Shown here: one piece after another, positions 55,998-64,000 of the stretch | Numbering within the stretch: the stretch's first letter is position 1 | Layout of the letters: the number at the start of each line of letters is the position of its first letter | Source: Rubrivivax sp. | GTDB lineage: Bacteria > Pseudomonadota > Gammaproteobacteria > Burkholderiales > Burkholderiaceae | NCBI GenBank assembly: GCA_016790225.1 | Contig: JAEUOZ010000074.1 | Coordinates: forward strand, 62,001-126,000 | Length of the DNA stretch: 64,000 nt | Reading direction: 5' to 3' | Made by a program: the position numbers and the translations under genes | Notes under the pieces: generated by a model | What the model was told of the DNA's origin: nothing | The model's database searches: none | The model's input: the letters and a program-made list of their open reading frames with translations, nothing else

Positions 55998-56875
55998 GTA
56001 CGAGCGAACTGCTGGTACAGGCGCGCAACCTGAGCGTGCGCTATGGCGGCAAGGCGGCCGTCGAGGACGTGAGCTTCAGCATCCCCAAGGGCCGCGTGAT
56101 CGGCCTGCTGGGGCATAACGGCGCAGGCAAGACGACACTGATGAAGGCACTGGTCGGCCTCAAGACGCCCGAGGGCGAGCTCAGCGTGCTGGGCCTCTCG
56201 CCGGTCAAGGAGCGGGTGCCCCTGCTCCAATCGGTCTGCTACATCCCGGACGTGGCGATCCTGCCGCGCTGGGCGCGAGTGTCGGAACTGATCCAGTTGA
56301 TGAGCGGGCTTCACCCGCGGTTTTCCGCCGAGCGGGCCCGGGCGCTGCTGCGCCGCACCAGCGTGGGCCTGGACGACAAGGTCAAGAAGCTCTCCAAGGG
56401 CATGCTGGTGCAGGCGCACCTGGCGCTGGTGGCGGCCATCGATGCACGGCTGATGATCCTGGACGAGCCCACGCTCGGCCTGGACGTGCTCTCGCGCAAG
56501 GCCTTCTACGAGATGCTGATCGACGAGTGGTGCGACGGCGAGCGCAGCGTGATCATCAGCACGCACCAGGTGGAAGAGATCGAGTCCCTGCTGTCCGACG
56601 TGATGATGCTCAACGAAGGCAAGCTGGTGCTGTCCATCAGCCTGGAGGACATGGACCGGCGCTTCGTCGCCCTCGGCCATGACGCGGCCGTCGCCGACCG
56701 CATGGCCGCCGCTCACCCCTTGCTGCGCTACCGCAGCAGTGCAGGCGCCACCGCCTTGTTCGACGGCGCGCCACCGGCCGACATCGAGGCCCTGGGCCGG
56801 CGCGTGCGGCCCAGCCTGGTGGACCTGTTCGTCGCGCTCACGCGCAAGCCCGAGCTGGATCGCCAGCACTTCTGA
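55994..56875 (+). CDS. ABC transporter ATP-binding protein (YtrB/CcmA-like)
   Basis: A 293-residue ABC ATPase: Walker A LLGHNGAGKTTLMKAL, Walker B LMILDEPTLGLD, H-switch ISTHQVEEIES. The signature is KKLSKGMLVQAHL, i.e. LSKGM where LSGGQ is usual; this is common in CcmA/YtrB-type ATPases and is probably functional. It is coupled to the GntR gene and followed by the permease gene after 14 bases. It probably powers export of a peptide antibiotic or lipid-linked compound; the substrate is not known. Confidence 0.93.
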   Translation: MSTSELLVQARNLSVRYGGKAAVEDVSFSIPKGRVIGLLGHNGAGKTTLMKALVGLKTPEGELSVLGLSPVKERVPLLQSVCYIPDVAILPRWARVSELIQLMSGLHPRFSAERARALLRRTSVGLDDKVKKLSKGMLVQAHLALVAAIDARLMILDEPTLGLDVLSRKAFYEMLIDEWCDGERSVIISTHQVEEIESLLSDVMMLNEGKLVLSISLEDMDRRFVALGHDAAVADRMAAAHPLLRYRSSAGATALFDGAPPADIEALGRRVRPSLVDLFVALTRKPELDRQHF

Positions 56876-56889
56876 TCCGGAGAGCCGAC

Positions 56890-57798
56890 ATGACTGTCTT
56901 GACGACCCTGGTGCGCCGCGAGTGGATGCAGCACCGCTTCGGCTGGGCCCTGCTCGCCTTGCTGCCGACGGCACTGGCCGTGCTGCTGCTGAGTTTCGGG
57001 CAGATCGAACTCGGCGGACTGCCGTCCGAACTGAGCCAAAAGGTTGCGGTGATCGGCTTTGCCTCGCTGGCGGTGCCGACCGCCGCGCAGCTGGGCATCT
57101 TCTGGCTCACATCCTTGATCATCGTGACGGGCCTGGCGCGGCGCGATCACGCAGACCGTTCGGTGGAATTCTGGCTCTCCATGCCCATCGGTCACAGCCA
57201 GAGCCTGGCCGTGCCGCTGCTGGTGCACCTGATCCTCGCGCCGCTGGCCGCGCTGGCCATCGGTGTGGCGGCCGGGCTGCTGATCTCGCTGGTGGTGGTC
57301 ACGCGCATCAGCGGCTTCGACACCTGGCTGGGCTTGCCCTGGTCCGGACTGATGGCCACCGTGGCCGCGCTGGCGGCGCGCCTGGCGCTGGGGGTCTTCC
57401 TCGCGACGCTGTGGCTCTCGCCCATCATCCTGGCCGTCGTGCTGATGACGGCCTGGTTCCGGCGCTGGGGTCTGGTGATCCTGGGCGTGGGCGTGGGCCT
57501 GGGCAGCGGCCTGATCGACCGCCTGCTCGGCGTGCCCTGGCCCTGGGAACTGTTGCGCGGCCTGGTCGAGCGTGCGGCGCGGGGCTTCATCCATGCCAGC
57601 GACCCGGACCAGCCGGAAGGGCGCAGCGAGTCGCTCAGCACCGCGCTGGAGCAGGCGCCCCACTGGCTGGCCGGCGACGCCATGCTCGCGCTGCGCGAAC
57701 TGGCGTCGCCCTGGCTGCTGGGCACGCTGCTGGTCTCGGCGCTGCTCTTCGCCGGCCTGGTGCACTGGCGGCGGCTGGGGGCTTCGGCGGGGTCTTGA
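56890..57798 (+). CDS. ABC transporter permease of the GntR-linked operon
   Basis: A 302-residue membrane protein with about six hydrophobic segments in an ABC-2-like pattern: a short N-terminal basic helix, an amphipathic loop, and a periplasmic hydrophilic section around residues 225-260 (SDPDQPEGRSESLSTALEQA). It has no ATPase domain and lies 14 bases after the ATPase gene. The ATG follows GGAG by 6 bases (CCGGAGAGCCGACATG). Together with the GntR and ATPase genes it makes a complete YtrA-type transport operon. Two hairpins follow the stop. Confidence 0.88.
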   Translation: MTVLTTLVRREWMQHRFGWALLALLPTALAVLLLSFGQIELGGLPSELSQKVAVIGFASLAVPTAAQLGIFWLTSLIIVTGLARRDHADRSVEFWLSMPIGHSQSLAVPLLVHLILAPLAALAIGVAAGLLISLVVVTRISGFDTWLGLPWSGLMATVAALAARLALGVFLATLWLSPIILAVVLMTAWFRRWGLVILGVGVGLGSGLIDRLLGVPWPWELLRGLVERAARGFIHASDPDQPEGRSESLSTALEQAPHWLAGDAMLALRELASPWLLGTLLVSALLFAGLVHWRRLGASAGS

Positions 57799-57830
57799 GC
57801 GCCGGCGAACGGCGGGCCTTGGACGAAAGA

Positions 57831-57885
57831 CGCCCGCATGCTGCGGGCGCAGAGAAACTGAAGACGCCCGCATGCTGCGGGCGTC
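57831..57885. terminator. Two tandem hairpins with the same stem between the permease and aceA
   Basis: CGCCCGCATGCTGCGGGCG at 57831-57849 is an 8-bp stem with a TGC loop. At 57863-57885 the same core is flanked by GA and TC, giving a 10-bp stem with the same loop. They lie between the convergent permease and isocitrate lyase genes. Neither has a T-run, so they may work as bidirectional, Rho-assisted or 3'-protecting hairpins. The duplicated 19-base core shows recent local copying. Confidence 0.6.
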
Positions 57886-57950
57886 GTGGCTTGCGCCCCC
57901 TTCCCGCGAAGCGAGCCGGTGGCGCGCTTCGCGAAGGGCAGCGCCAAGGA

Positions 57951-59267
57951 TCAGTGGAACTGCTCTTCTTCGGTCGAGCCGGTCAGTGCCTTGACGCTGG
58001 ACGAGCCGCCCTGGATGACGGTGGTGACGTCGTCGAAATAACCGGCGCCCACTTCCTGCTGGTGCGACACGAAGGTGTAGCCCTGGTCGCGCGCCTTGAA
58101 TTCCTGCTCCTGCACCATGTTCACGTAGTGCTTCATGCCTTCGCCGCGGGCATAGGCGTGGGCAAACTGGAAGGTGTTGTACCAGTTGATGTGGATGCCG
58201 GCCAGCGTGATGAACTGGTACTTGTAGCCCAGCTCGGAGAGCTTCTCCTGGAACTCGGCGATGGTCTTGTCGTCGAGGTTCTTCTTCCAGTTGAAGGACG
58301 GGCTGCAGTTGTAGCTCAGCAGCTTGCCCGGGCTCTTGGCGTGCACGGCTTGCGCAAACTCGCGCGCGAAGCCCAGATCCGGCGTGCCGGTTTCGCACCA
58401 CACCAGATCGGCGTAGGGCGCGTAGGCCACGCCGCGGCTGATCGCCTGCTCCAGACCGTTCTTCACGCGGTAGAAGCCTTCCTGCGTGCGCTCGCCGGTG
58501 CAGAAGGGCTTGTCGTTGGCATCGTGGTCGCTGGTCAGCAGGTTGGCTGCTTCGGCATCGGTACGGGCCAGCACGATCGTCGGCACGCCCATCACGTCCG
58601 CGGCGAAGCGCGCGGCGATCAGCTTCTCGACCGCTTCGTTGGTCGGCACCAGCACCTTGCCACCCATGTGGCCACACTTCTTCACCGCGGCCAGCTGGTC
58701 TTCGAAGTGCACGCCGGAAGCGCCGGCGGCAATCATGTTCTTCATCAGCTCGAAGGCATTCAGCACGCCACCGAAGCCGGCTTCGGCATCGGCCACGATG
58801 GGCAGGAAGTAGTCGACGAAGCCCTTGTCGCCGGGGCCGATGCCACGGCTCCACTGGATTTCGTCAGCGCGCTTGAAGGTGTTGTTGATGCGACGCACCA
58901 TCGTCGGCACCGAGTCATACGCGTAGAGCGACTGATCGGGGTACATGGTCTCGCTGGTGTTGCCGTCGGCCGCGACCTGCCAGCCCGACAGATACACCGC
59001 CTCGAGGCCGGCCTTGGCCTGCTGCATGGCCTGGCCGGCCGTGATGGCGCCGAAGGCGTTCACGTAGCCCTTGGTGGCGCCGCCATTGACCAGGTTCCAG
59101 AGCTTTTCAGCGCCGCGCTGGGCCAGCGTGTATTCGGGCTGCAGGCTGCCGCGCAGGCGCACCACATCGGCGGCGCTGTAGCCCCGCTTGACCAGCTTCC
59201 AGCGCGGGTTCTCGGCCCAGTCCTTTTCGAGGGCGGCGATCTGTTGCTCACGGGTCAGTTGCGTCAT
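57951..59267 (-). CDS. aceA: Isocitrate lyase
   Basis: Key enzyme of the glyoxylate shunt, splitting isocitrate to glyoxylate and succinate. The 438-residue protein has the catalytic loop [14 protein letters not shown] (Cys nucleophile), [24 protein letters not shown] and the metal-binding FEDQ segment. Shine-Dalgarno AGGAG lies 7 bases before the ATG. No malate synthase gene is adjacent. The 432-base region upstream is AT-rich with repeated sequence elements that probably regulate it. Two hairpins lie at its 3' end. Confidence 0.97.
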   Translation of the reverse strand: MTQLTREQQIAALEKDWAENPRWKLVKRGYSAADVVRLRGSLQPEYTLAQRGAEKLWNLVNGGATKGYVNAFGAITAGQAMQQAKAGLEAVYLSGWQVAADGNTSETMYPDQSLYAYDSVPTMVRRINNTFKRADEIQWSRGIGPGDKGFVDYFLPIVADAEAGFGGVLNAFELMKNMIAAGASGVHFEDQLAAVKKCGHMGGKVLVPTNEAVEKLIAARFAADVMGVPTIVLARTDAEAANLLTSDHDANDKPFCTGERTQEGFYRVKNGLEQAISRGVAYAPYADLVWCETGTPDLGFAREFAQAVHAKSPGKLLSYNCSPSFNWKKNLDDKTIAEFQEKLSELGYKYQFITLAGIHINWYNTFQFAHAYARGEGMKHYVNMVQEQEFKARDQGYTFVSHQQEVGAGYFDDVTTVIQGGSSSVKALTGSTEEEQFH

Positions 59268-59699
59268 GCGAAAACTCCTTATCGAAAGACGGCTACGAGA
59301 GAAAGGGAAAACCAGGATTCAACGGCTGCAAGCGTACGCGCTCTCGCTGTCACGGAGAACACTTATGTCTTATAGAAGACTATTTTTCTTCTCCTTGCAA
59401 ATCAAGGACTTGGCGATGTCGTTCCATGTTGCGAAACGATTTTTCTTCTCGTGGGTCGTCCATGCTGCGCTGCCGCAAAGACAGTTTCACGACACATGGT
59501 GGATTTTCGCCATATGAAACTGCGATCCTCGCCCCCGGCAGCAGGAAGCAGCCCCGGTGACACGCCGTTGCCGCATGCCCAGAGCCACACGGGCGCCAGG
59601 TACGGCCTGGCCGTGCGGGATGGCACCCGTTGACGCAACGCAACAACGATGGCGCCCAGCCGCGAACAATCCCGACATTCCCCTTTCCAGGAGCAAATG
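59268..59699. promoter_or_regulatory. 432-bp regulatory region between aceA and the hemerythrin gene
   Basis: Non-coding and AT-richer than its surroundings. A TATAAG hexamer on the minus strand (59374-59369) is a possible aceA -10. A 12-base direct repeat ATTTTTCTTCTC is at 59382-59393 and 59439-59450. TTGCAAA (59395-59401) and TTGCGAAA (59429-59436) resemble the TTTGCAAA-type elements bound by RamB/PccR-like regulators of acetate and propionate genes. The right part (about 59515-59690) has no recognised signal except the Shine-Dalgarno of the hemerythrin gene. Confidence 0.55.
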
Positions 59700-60242
59700 A
59701 TGAGCAAAGCCAACAAGAAAGCACGCGTCATGGATGGCTTCACGCGCCCTTCCCTGCCGGCCATCGACGCACTCGATGGCGAGCATCGCCAGGTGATGGA
59801 TGCGCTGGGTGATCTGGCGCGGCTCATCGCCTTGCTGGACAGCGAAGGCGTGACCGACAAGAGCCGCAAGCTGGCGCGCCACATCTGCACCTTCTTCACG
59901 CAACATGCACGCGAGCACCATGCGGCCGAAGAGCGGCTGATCTTTCCGGGCTTGCTCAAGAGCAGCGATGAGACCTTGGTGCAGCACGTGATCCGGTTGC
60001 AGCAGGACCATGGCTGGCTCGAAGAGGACTGGCTGGAACTGGAACCGCAGCTTGAAGCGGCCGCCAACGGCTTCAGCTGGTACGACCTGGATACGCTGCG
60101 CGCAGCCCTGCCCGTCTTCGAGCAGCTCTACCGTGATCACATCGCCCTGGAAGAATCGCTGATCTATCCCGAGGCGCGTCGGCGCCAGGCCGTCGAAGAC
60201 GCCGCGGCAGAAGGGCGTGCGCAGGCCGACGTCCAGGGCTGA
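59700..60242 (+). CDS. Hemerythrin-like (HHE) domain protein
   Basis: A 180-residue protein with the four-helix HHE pattern: DALDGEHRQVMDAL, TQHAREHHAAEERLIFPGLL, VIRLQQDHGWLEEDWLEL and LYRDHIALEESLIYPEARRR. The His and Glu residues form the di-iron site that binds O2, NO or related molecules. A basic 15-residue leader precedes the domain. ATGATG at 59697/59700: the second ATG has AGGAG 6 bases upstream and is preferred. It is divergent from aceA. Roles in iron or oxygen/NO sensing are typical; not determined here. Confidence 0.92.
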   Translation: MSKANKKARVMDGFTRPSLPAIDALDGEHRQVMDALGDLARLIALLDSEGVTDKSRKLARHICTFFTQHAREHHAAEERLIFPGLLKSSDETLVQHVIRLQQDHGWLEEDWLELEPQLEAAANGFSWYDLDTLRAALPVFEQLYRDHIALEESLIYPEARRRQAVEDAAAEGRAQADVQG

Positions 60243-60287
60243 GGCATCGATCGCGGCGACAGGCCGCTCACCTGCCCCTCTTTTGGT

Positions 60288-60302
60288 CCCCGCCAAGCGG
60301 GG
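60288..60302 (+). terminator. Small hairpin downstream of the hemerythrin gene
   Basis: CCCCGC-CAA-GCGGGG forms a perfect 6-bp stem with a 3-base loop, 46 bases after the stop. A run TTTTGG precedes it and no U-run follows on the plus strand, so it is a weak candidate. The rest of the 247-base gap before the protease has TACAC/GTGTA arms (60361-60377), a possible operator. Confidence 0.35.
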
Positions 60303-60489
60303 TTGCCAAAGCCCCTGCTTGATGCAGTTCCCGGCCTGAAGCCGTCCTGTGACGTACGGATACACAAACGGGGTGTAACAGCCGGGGTCGGGCGATTGCC
60401 AAGGGGTCGCCCACATGGCGACACTGCGCGCTCGCCGTTGCGCACCGGATCGGTGCGTGATGACCGGGTCACACGCAAGAGGGCAAGCC

Positions 60490-63489
60490 GTGAACATTCA
60501 TCGGATCGTGAGAGTCCTGAGCCGCTGCATCGGCGCTGCAGCGGTCAGCCTGGGCGCGACCACGGCCTGGGCGCAGCCTGCTCCTTCCCAGGCGCTGGAT
60601 GAGCTCGCGTCGCGTGCGGCATCCCAGGGCTCGGTGCGGGTGATCGTCGGGCTGGACATGGTCACCCGCGCCGAAGCCGTGCTGGGCGCGGCGGCGGCCC
60701 AGCAGCAGCGCCGCGACATCGGCAATGCGCAGGCCGCTGCCGTGGCCCAGCTGCTGACGAATACGCTCTCACGCGTCAAGGCTCGCTTCGAGACCGTTCC
60801 CTACATGGCCCTCGAAGTCGACGCCAATGCGCTGGCGCGCCTGCGGGCATCACCGCTGATCCGTCACATCCAGGAAGACGCGCTGGACGCGCCCTCGATG
60901 CTGCAGAGCAACCCGCTGATCAATGCGCCCACGGCCTGGGGGCGCGGCTTCATCGGCACGGGCTGGGCGGTGGCCGTGCTCGATACCGGCGTCGACAAGT
61001 CTCACGAGTTCCTGGCCGGCAAGGTGGTCTCGGAAGCCTGCTATTCGACGACCAGCGGCACCACCTCCGAATCCGTCTGCCCGGGCGGCGCGGCATCCAG
61101 CACCGCTGCGGGTTCCGGCGTGCACTGCACCGGCTCCGCAGACTGCCCCCACGGCACCCACGTGGCCGGTACGGCCGCGGGCGGCACGCGCCCTTCCGAC
61201 GGCTCGCACGGTGTCGCCTATGGCGCCAACATCATCGCGATGCAGGTCTTCAGCCGCTTTCCCAACTACAACGGATCCGGTCAGACCCGCATGCTCTCCT
61301 ACAGCAGCGATCAGATGCTGGCGCTCGAGCGCGTCTATGCGCTGCGCAACACCTACAACATCGCCGCGGTGAACATGAGTCTGGGAGGCGGTAACTTCGC
61401 CAGCAACTGCGATTCGGATTCGCGCAAGGCCATCATCGACAACCTTCGGGCGGCCGGCATCGCGACCGTCGCCTCGGCCGGCAACAGCTACTACACCGCC
61501 AGCATGGGTGCACCGGCCTGCATCTCTTCGGCCATCAGCGTGGGCGCCACGTGTGACTCTGCCGGTGGATGGGCCTGCGCGACCGGTGTGAACGGCATCG
61601 CCGCGTATTCCAACATCGCCAGCTTTGTTTCCTTGCTCGCACCGGGCAGCTACATCACGTCATCGGTTCCCGGCAATGCCTACTCGGAATACAACGGCAC
61701 CTCGATGGCGGCGCCGCACGTCGCCGGCGCCTGGGCGCTGTACAAGCAATGGAAGCCGGGAAGCTCCGTGACCGATGCGCTCAACGAATTCCGCAGCAAT
61801 GGCCTGACGGTCAATGACACGCGCAGCGGTGGCACGGTGACCGGCATGAAGCGCATCGATCTGGCCTTCATCGGCGCGGCCAGCAGCTTCCCGCTGACCG
61901 TCACGCGGGCAGGCGCCGCAGCAGCATCAGGAACCGTCACCTCCGCGCCGGCAGGCATCAATTGCGGCGCAGACTGCAGCGAGAGCTACCCCTCGGGCAC
62001 CAGCGTCACACTGACGGCCGCAGCCGGCAGCGGCGCCGTATTCGCCGGCTGGAGCGGCGCCTGCTCCGGGACGGCGGCCACCTGTACCGTCAGCATGAGC
62101 GCAGCCCGCGCGGTGACGGCGACCTTCGATGCGCCGCCGTCCACAACCGTCAGCTTCTCGGCGGCAAGCTACAGCGTCAACGAAGGCTCGGCCACGGTCG
62201 CCATCACTGTCACGCGCAGCTCCGGCGTCGGCACGGCCAGCGTCAGCTTCGCCACGGCCAACGGCACGGCACAGGCCGGCTCCGACTACACCGCGCGCAG
62301 CGGCGTCGTGAGCTTCGCCGCTGGCGTGACAAGCCGGACCTTCACGGTGGCCATCACCAACGACACGGCGGTGGAAGGCAACGAAACCTTCAGCGTCAGC
62401 CTCAGCAGCCCGACCGGTGCCACACTGGGTTCGCCCAGCACCACCACTGTGACCATCGTCGACAACGACACGGCGCCAGCGGCCACGCTGCAGCTCAGTG
62501 CGGCAAGCTACAGCGTGAATGAAGGCGCCGGCACGGCGACCATCACGGTCAACCGCAGCAGCGGCACGGGAACGGCCTCGGTCAGCTACGCCACGAGCAA
62601 CGGCACCGCCACGGCCGGCGCGGATTACAGCGCCACGTCCGGTGTGTTGAGCTTCGGCTCCGGAGTGACCTCGGCATCGTTCACGGTGCCGATCATCAAC
62701 GACAGCACGCCCGAAGCCACCGAGACCTTCACGGTGACGCTCAGCGCACCCTCGGGCGCGACACTCGCGTCGCCCAGCAGCGCCACCGTGAGCATCGTCG
62801 ACAACGACAGCGCGCCGACCGCGACGATCCAGTTCAGCAGCGCAAGCTACAGCGTGAATGAGGGCGCCGGCACGGTCACGGTCTCCGTCACTCGCAGCAG
62901 CGGCACGGGAGCGGCCTCGGTCAACTACGCCACCAGCAACGGCACGGCCACGGCGGGCGCCGACTACACCGCCACCTCCGGCACGCTGAGCTTTAGCTCG
63001 GGCGTGACGACAGCCTCCTTCACGGTGCCCATCACCAATGACAGCACGGTGGAGCCCAACGAGACCTTCACGGTCAGCCTGAGCAGCCCGGTGGGCGGCA
63101 GCCTGGGGTCGCCGGGCACGGCAACGGTGACGATCGTCGACAACGACACGGCGCCCAGCACGACGGTGCAGTTCCATTCGGCCACCTACAGCGTGAACGA
63201 AGGCGCCAGCACCGTGGCGATCACGGTCACCCGCAGCAGCGGCGTGGGCACCGCTTCGGTGTCCTTCGCCACCTCCAACCTCAGCGCCCTCGCGGGATCG
63301 GACTATGTGTCACGGACCGGTGTGCTGAGCTTTGCGGAGGGCGTGACCAGCCGGACCTTCACGGTTGCCATCGTCAACAACACGATCGCCGAGCCCTCGG
63401 AGACCTTCCGCATCACCCTCAGCAGCCCCGTCGGCGCCACCCTGGGTGCCAACAGCCAGGCCACGGTCACGATCATCGACAACGATTGA
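60490..63489 (+). CDS. Secreted subtilisin-like serine protease (S8) with four C-terminal Calx-beta domains
   Basis: A 999-residue exported protease. It has a signal peptide (about 1-25; ending TTAWAQ), an inhibitor-like propeptide (about 30-125), the S8 catalytic domain with Asp165 (VAVLDTGVD), His221 (CPHGTHVAGT) and Ser405 (NGTSMAAPHVAG), a divergent bacterial repeat domain with Cys pairs (about 460-545; INCGADCSESYPSGT and FAGWSGACSG), and four Calx-beta repeats to the last residue. Each repeat ends in the calcium-type acidic D-N-D. The GTG start at 60490 follows AGAGGG; an ATG ten codons upstream (60460) is an alternative. No sorting domain (PEP-CTERM, PorSS) follows, so it is probably released by type II secretion. 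Confidence 0.94.
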   Translation: MNIHRIVRVLSRCIGAAAVSLGATTAWAQPAPSQALDELASRAASQGSVRVIVGLDMVTRAEAVLGAAAAQQQRRDIGNAQAAAVAQLLTNTLSRVKARFETVPYMALEVDANALARLRASPLIRHIQEDALDAPSMLQSNPLINAPTAWGRGFIGTGWAVAVLDTGVDKSHEFLAGKVVSEACYSTTSGTTSESVCPGGAASSTAAGSGVHCTGSADCPHGTHVAGTAAGGTRPSDGSHGVAYGANIIAMQVFSRFPNYNGSGQTRMLSYSSDQMLALERVYALRNTYNIAAVNMSLGGGNFASNCDSDSRKAIIDNLRAAGIATVASAGNSYYTASMGAPACISSAISVGATCDSAGGWACATGVNGIAAYSNIASFVSLLAPGSYITSSVPGNAYSEYNGTSMAAPHVAGAWALYKQWKPGSSVTDALNEFRSNGLTVNDTRSGGTVTGMKRIDLAFIGAASSFPLTVTRAGAAAASGTVTSAPAGINCGADCSESYPSGTSVTLTAAAGSGAVFAGWSGACSGTAATCTVSMSAARAVTATFDAPPSTTVSFSAASYSVNEGSATVAITVTRSSGVGTASVSFATANGTAQAGSDYTARSGVVSFAAGVTSRTFTVAITNDTAVEGNETFSVSLSSPTGATLGSPSTTTVTIVDNDTAPAATLQLSAASYSVNEGAGTATITVNRSSGTGTASVSYATSNGTATAGADYSATSGVLSFGSGVTSASFTVPIINDSTPEATETFTVTLSAPSGATLASPSSATVSIVDNDSAPTATIQFSSASYSVNEGAGTVTVSVTRSSGTGAASVNYATSNGTATAGADYTATSGTLSFSSGVTTASFTVPITNDSTVEPNETFTVSLSSPVGGSLGSPGTATVTIVDNDTAPSTTVQFHSATYSVNEGASTVAITVTRSSGVGTASVSFATSNLSALAGSDYVSRTGVLSFAEGVTSRTFTVAIVNNTIAEPSETFRITLSSPVGATLGANSQATVTIIDND
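62131..63486 (+). repeat. Four in-register 339-bp (113-residue) Calx-beta repeats
   Basis: The units are 62131-62469, 62470-62808, 62809-63147 and 63148-63486, each exactly 339 bases, ending in D-N-D codons directly before the stop. Each contains S-Y-S-V-N-E-G, T-R-S-S-G or similar, and a [TS]-F-T-V strand. Copies 2 and 3 are most alike, copy 4 most different. Equal length without any indel suggests expansion by unequal crossing over or selection on spacing. Confidence 0.95.
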
Positions 63490-63541
63490 TCCCAGGGTCG
63501 GCCCCTTGGCCGGCCCCCGGCAACCCACGGCCCTGCCCGCC

Positions 63542-64000
63542 TCACAGCGGCAGGGCCGTGGTCTTCTTCACCGTACGCAGCACCAGCATCGAGTTCGAAC
63601 GCTCGACGCCGGGCAGGCGCATCAGCACCTCGGTGTGGAAGCGTTCCAGGTCTTCCGCATCGCGGTAGGCAAAGCGGATCAGGTAGTCGTTGGCCCCGGC
63701 GACGTAGAAGCAGTCCAGGATCTGCGGCTCGTCACGCACCGCCTGCTCGAAACGTTCGAGCTGACCGTTGCTCATCGACTCCAGGTTGATGATGGTGTAG
63801 CTCGTGCCGTGCGCCCCGACGGCACGCGGGTTCAGCAGCGCCACATACTGCGCAATGACGCCCGCCTCTTCCAGCTGCTTGACGCGGCGCAGGCAGGCCG
63901 AAGGCGACAGATGCACCCGCTGCGCCAGCTGCAGGTTGGTGAGTCTCCCGTCCTGCTGCAGTTCACGCAGGATCTCGCGGTCGATCGCATCCAGTTGCGG
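63542..64000 (-). CDS. Lrp/AsnC-family transcriptional regulator, partial (start outside the window)
   Basis: The last 152 codons or so of an Lrp-type regulator. The frame is open to the right edge of the window and reads LDAIDREILRELQQDGRLTNLQLAQRV, the classic helix-turn-helix start of the family, continuing LSPSACLRRVKQLEEAGVIAQYVALL. The C-terminal RAM effector domain follows (VAGANDYLIRFAYRDAEDLERF, LPGVERSNSMLVLRTVKKTTALPL). The GTG at 63916 is internal. Only a few N-terminal residues are missing. The family is certain; the target and effector are not. It is convergent with the protease gene. Confidence 0.94.
   Translation of the reverse strand, partial: PQLDAIDREILRELQQDGRLTNLQLAQRVHLSPSACLRRVKQLEEAGVIAQYVALLNPRAVGAHGTSYTIINLESMSNGQLERFEQAVRDEPQILDCFYVAGANDYLIRFAYRDAEDLERFHTEVLMRLPGVERSNSMLVLRTVKKTTALPL

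Overview
The window is a GC-rich (visibly about two-thirds G+C), almost completely coding stretch of a betaproteobacterial chromosome. The gene order points to Burkholderiales: smc-zipA-ligA; an alanine-type aminotransferase followed by hom-thrC-moeA-moaD-moaE and, further on, clpB; and mltG-tmk-holB-pilZ-tatD. I see no rRNA, insertion sequence, prophage or CRISPR array. Two tRNA genes (Pro-UGG, Arg-UCU) lie near 45.2 kb. Many genes are translationally coupled through GTGA, ATGA or TTGA overlaps.

Layout. 0-4.3 kb: 3' end of smc, zipA, ligA. 4.3-7.2 kb: three membrane proteins on the minus strand. 7.3-11.3 kb: peptide deformylase, a FecR/DUF6600-like proline-rich exported protein, a TesA-type esterase divergent from a YbbA-type ABC ATPase. 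11.5-15.3 kb: a second, ATP-type DNA ligase with a Tat-like leader, PIN-PhoH, Bcp, a Mth938-like protein. 15.3-21.5 kb: aminotransferase, threonine genes and molybdopterin genes. 21.5-26.5 kb: a five-gene catabolic-looking operon (flavin reductase, NicX-type dioxygenase, alpha/beta hydrolase, acyl-CoA-dehydrogenase-fold protein without the usual catalytic Glu, CoA ligase) placed between moaE and clpB. 27.1-31.5 kb: clpB with a sigma-32-like promoter, then nadB. 31.5-38.8 kb: a GGDEF protein beside a ComFB-like protein, then dgkA, a PmrAB-like two-component system, eptA and a PAP2 phosphatase, which read as a lipid A/envelope module. 38.7-40.7 kb: nadC and nadA. 40.9-45.1 kb: an MFS transporter, a ThDP enzyme, an RraA-like aldolase and a membrane-associated hypothetical protein. 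45.1-47.0 kb: tRNAs, a thioredoxin-fold exported protein, and a repeat-rich, gene-poor 1.2 kb with three different short repeat families and one 70-residue gene. 47.0-51.9 kb: tatD, pilZ, holB, tmk, mltG, ygfZ. 52-57.8 kb: DUF4936-like protein, a thioesterase-acetyltransferase fusion, an esterase, an iron alcohol dehydrogenase, and a GntR(YtrA)-ABC exporter operon. 57.9-64 kb: isocitrate lyase, a hemerythrin-like protein, a subtilisin-type protease ending in four in-register Calx-beta repeats, and the 3' part of an Lrp/AsnC regulator.

The best candidate for an undescribed system is the 21.5-26.5 kb operon. It combines CoA activation, an ACAD-fold flavoprotein that may be a two-component monooxygenase with the flavin reductase, and an Fe(II) ring-cleavage enzyme whose His...His-x-Asp ligands are visible. 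No substrate can be assigned from sequence alone. Secondary points are the ComFB-like protein beside a diguanylate cyclase, a plausible operator between the two-component genes and eptA, the Tat-like leader on the small ATP-dependent ligase, and the tandem repeats at 45.8-47.0 kb.
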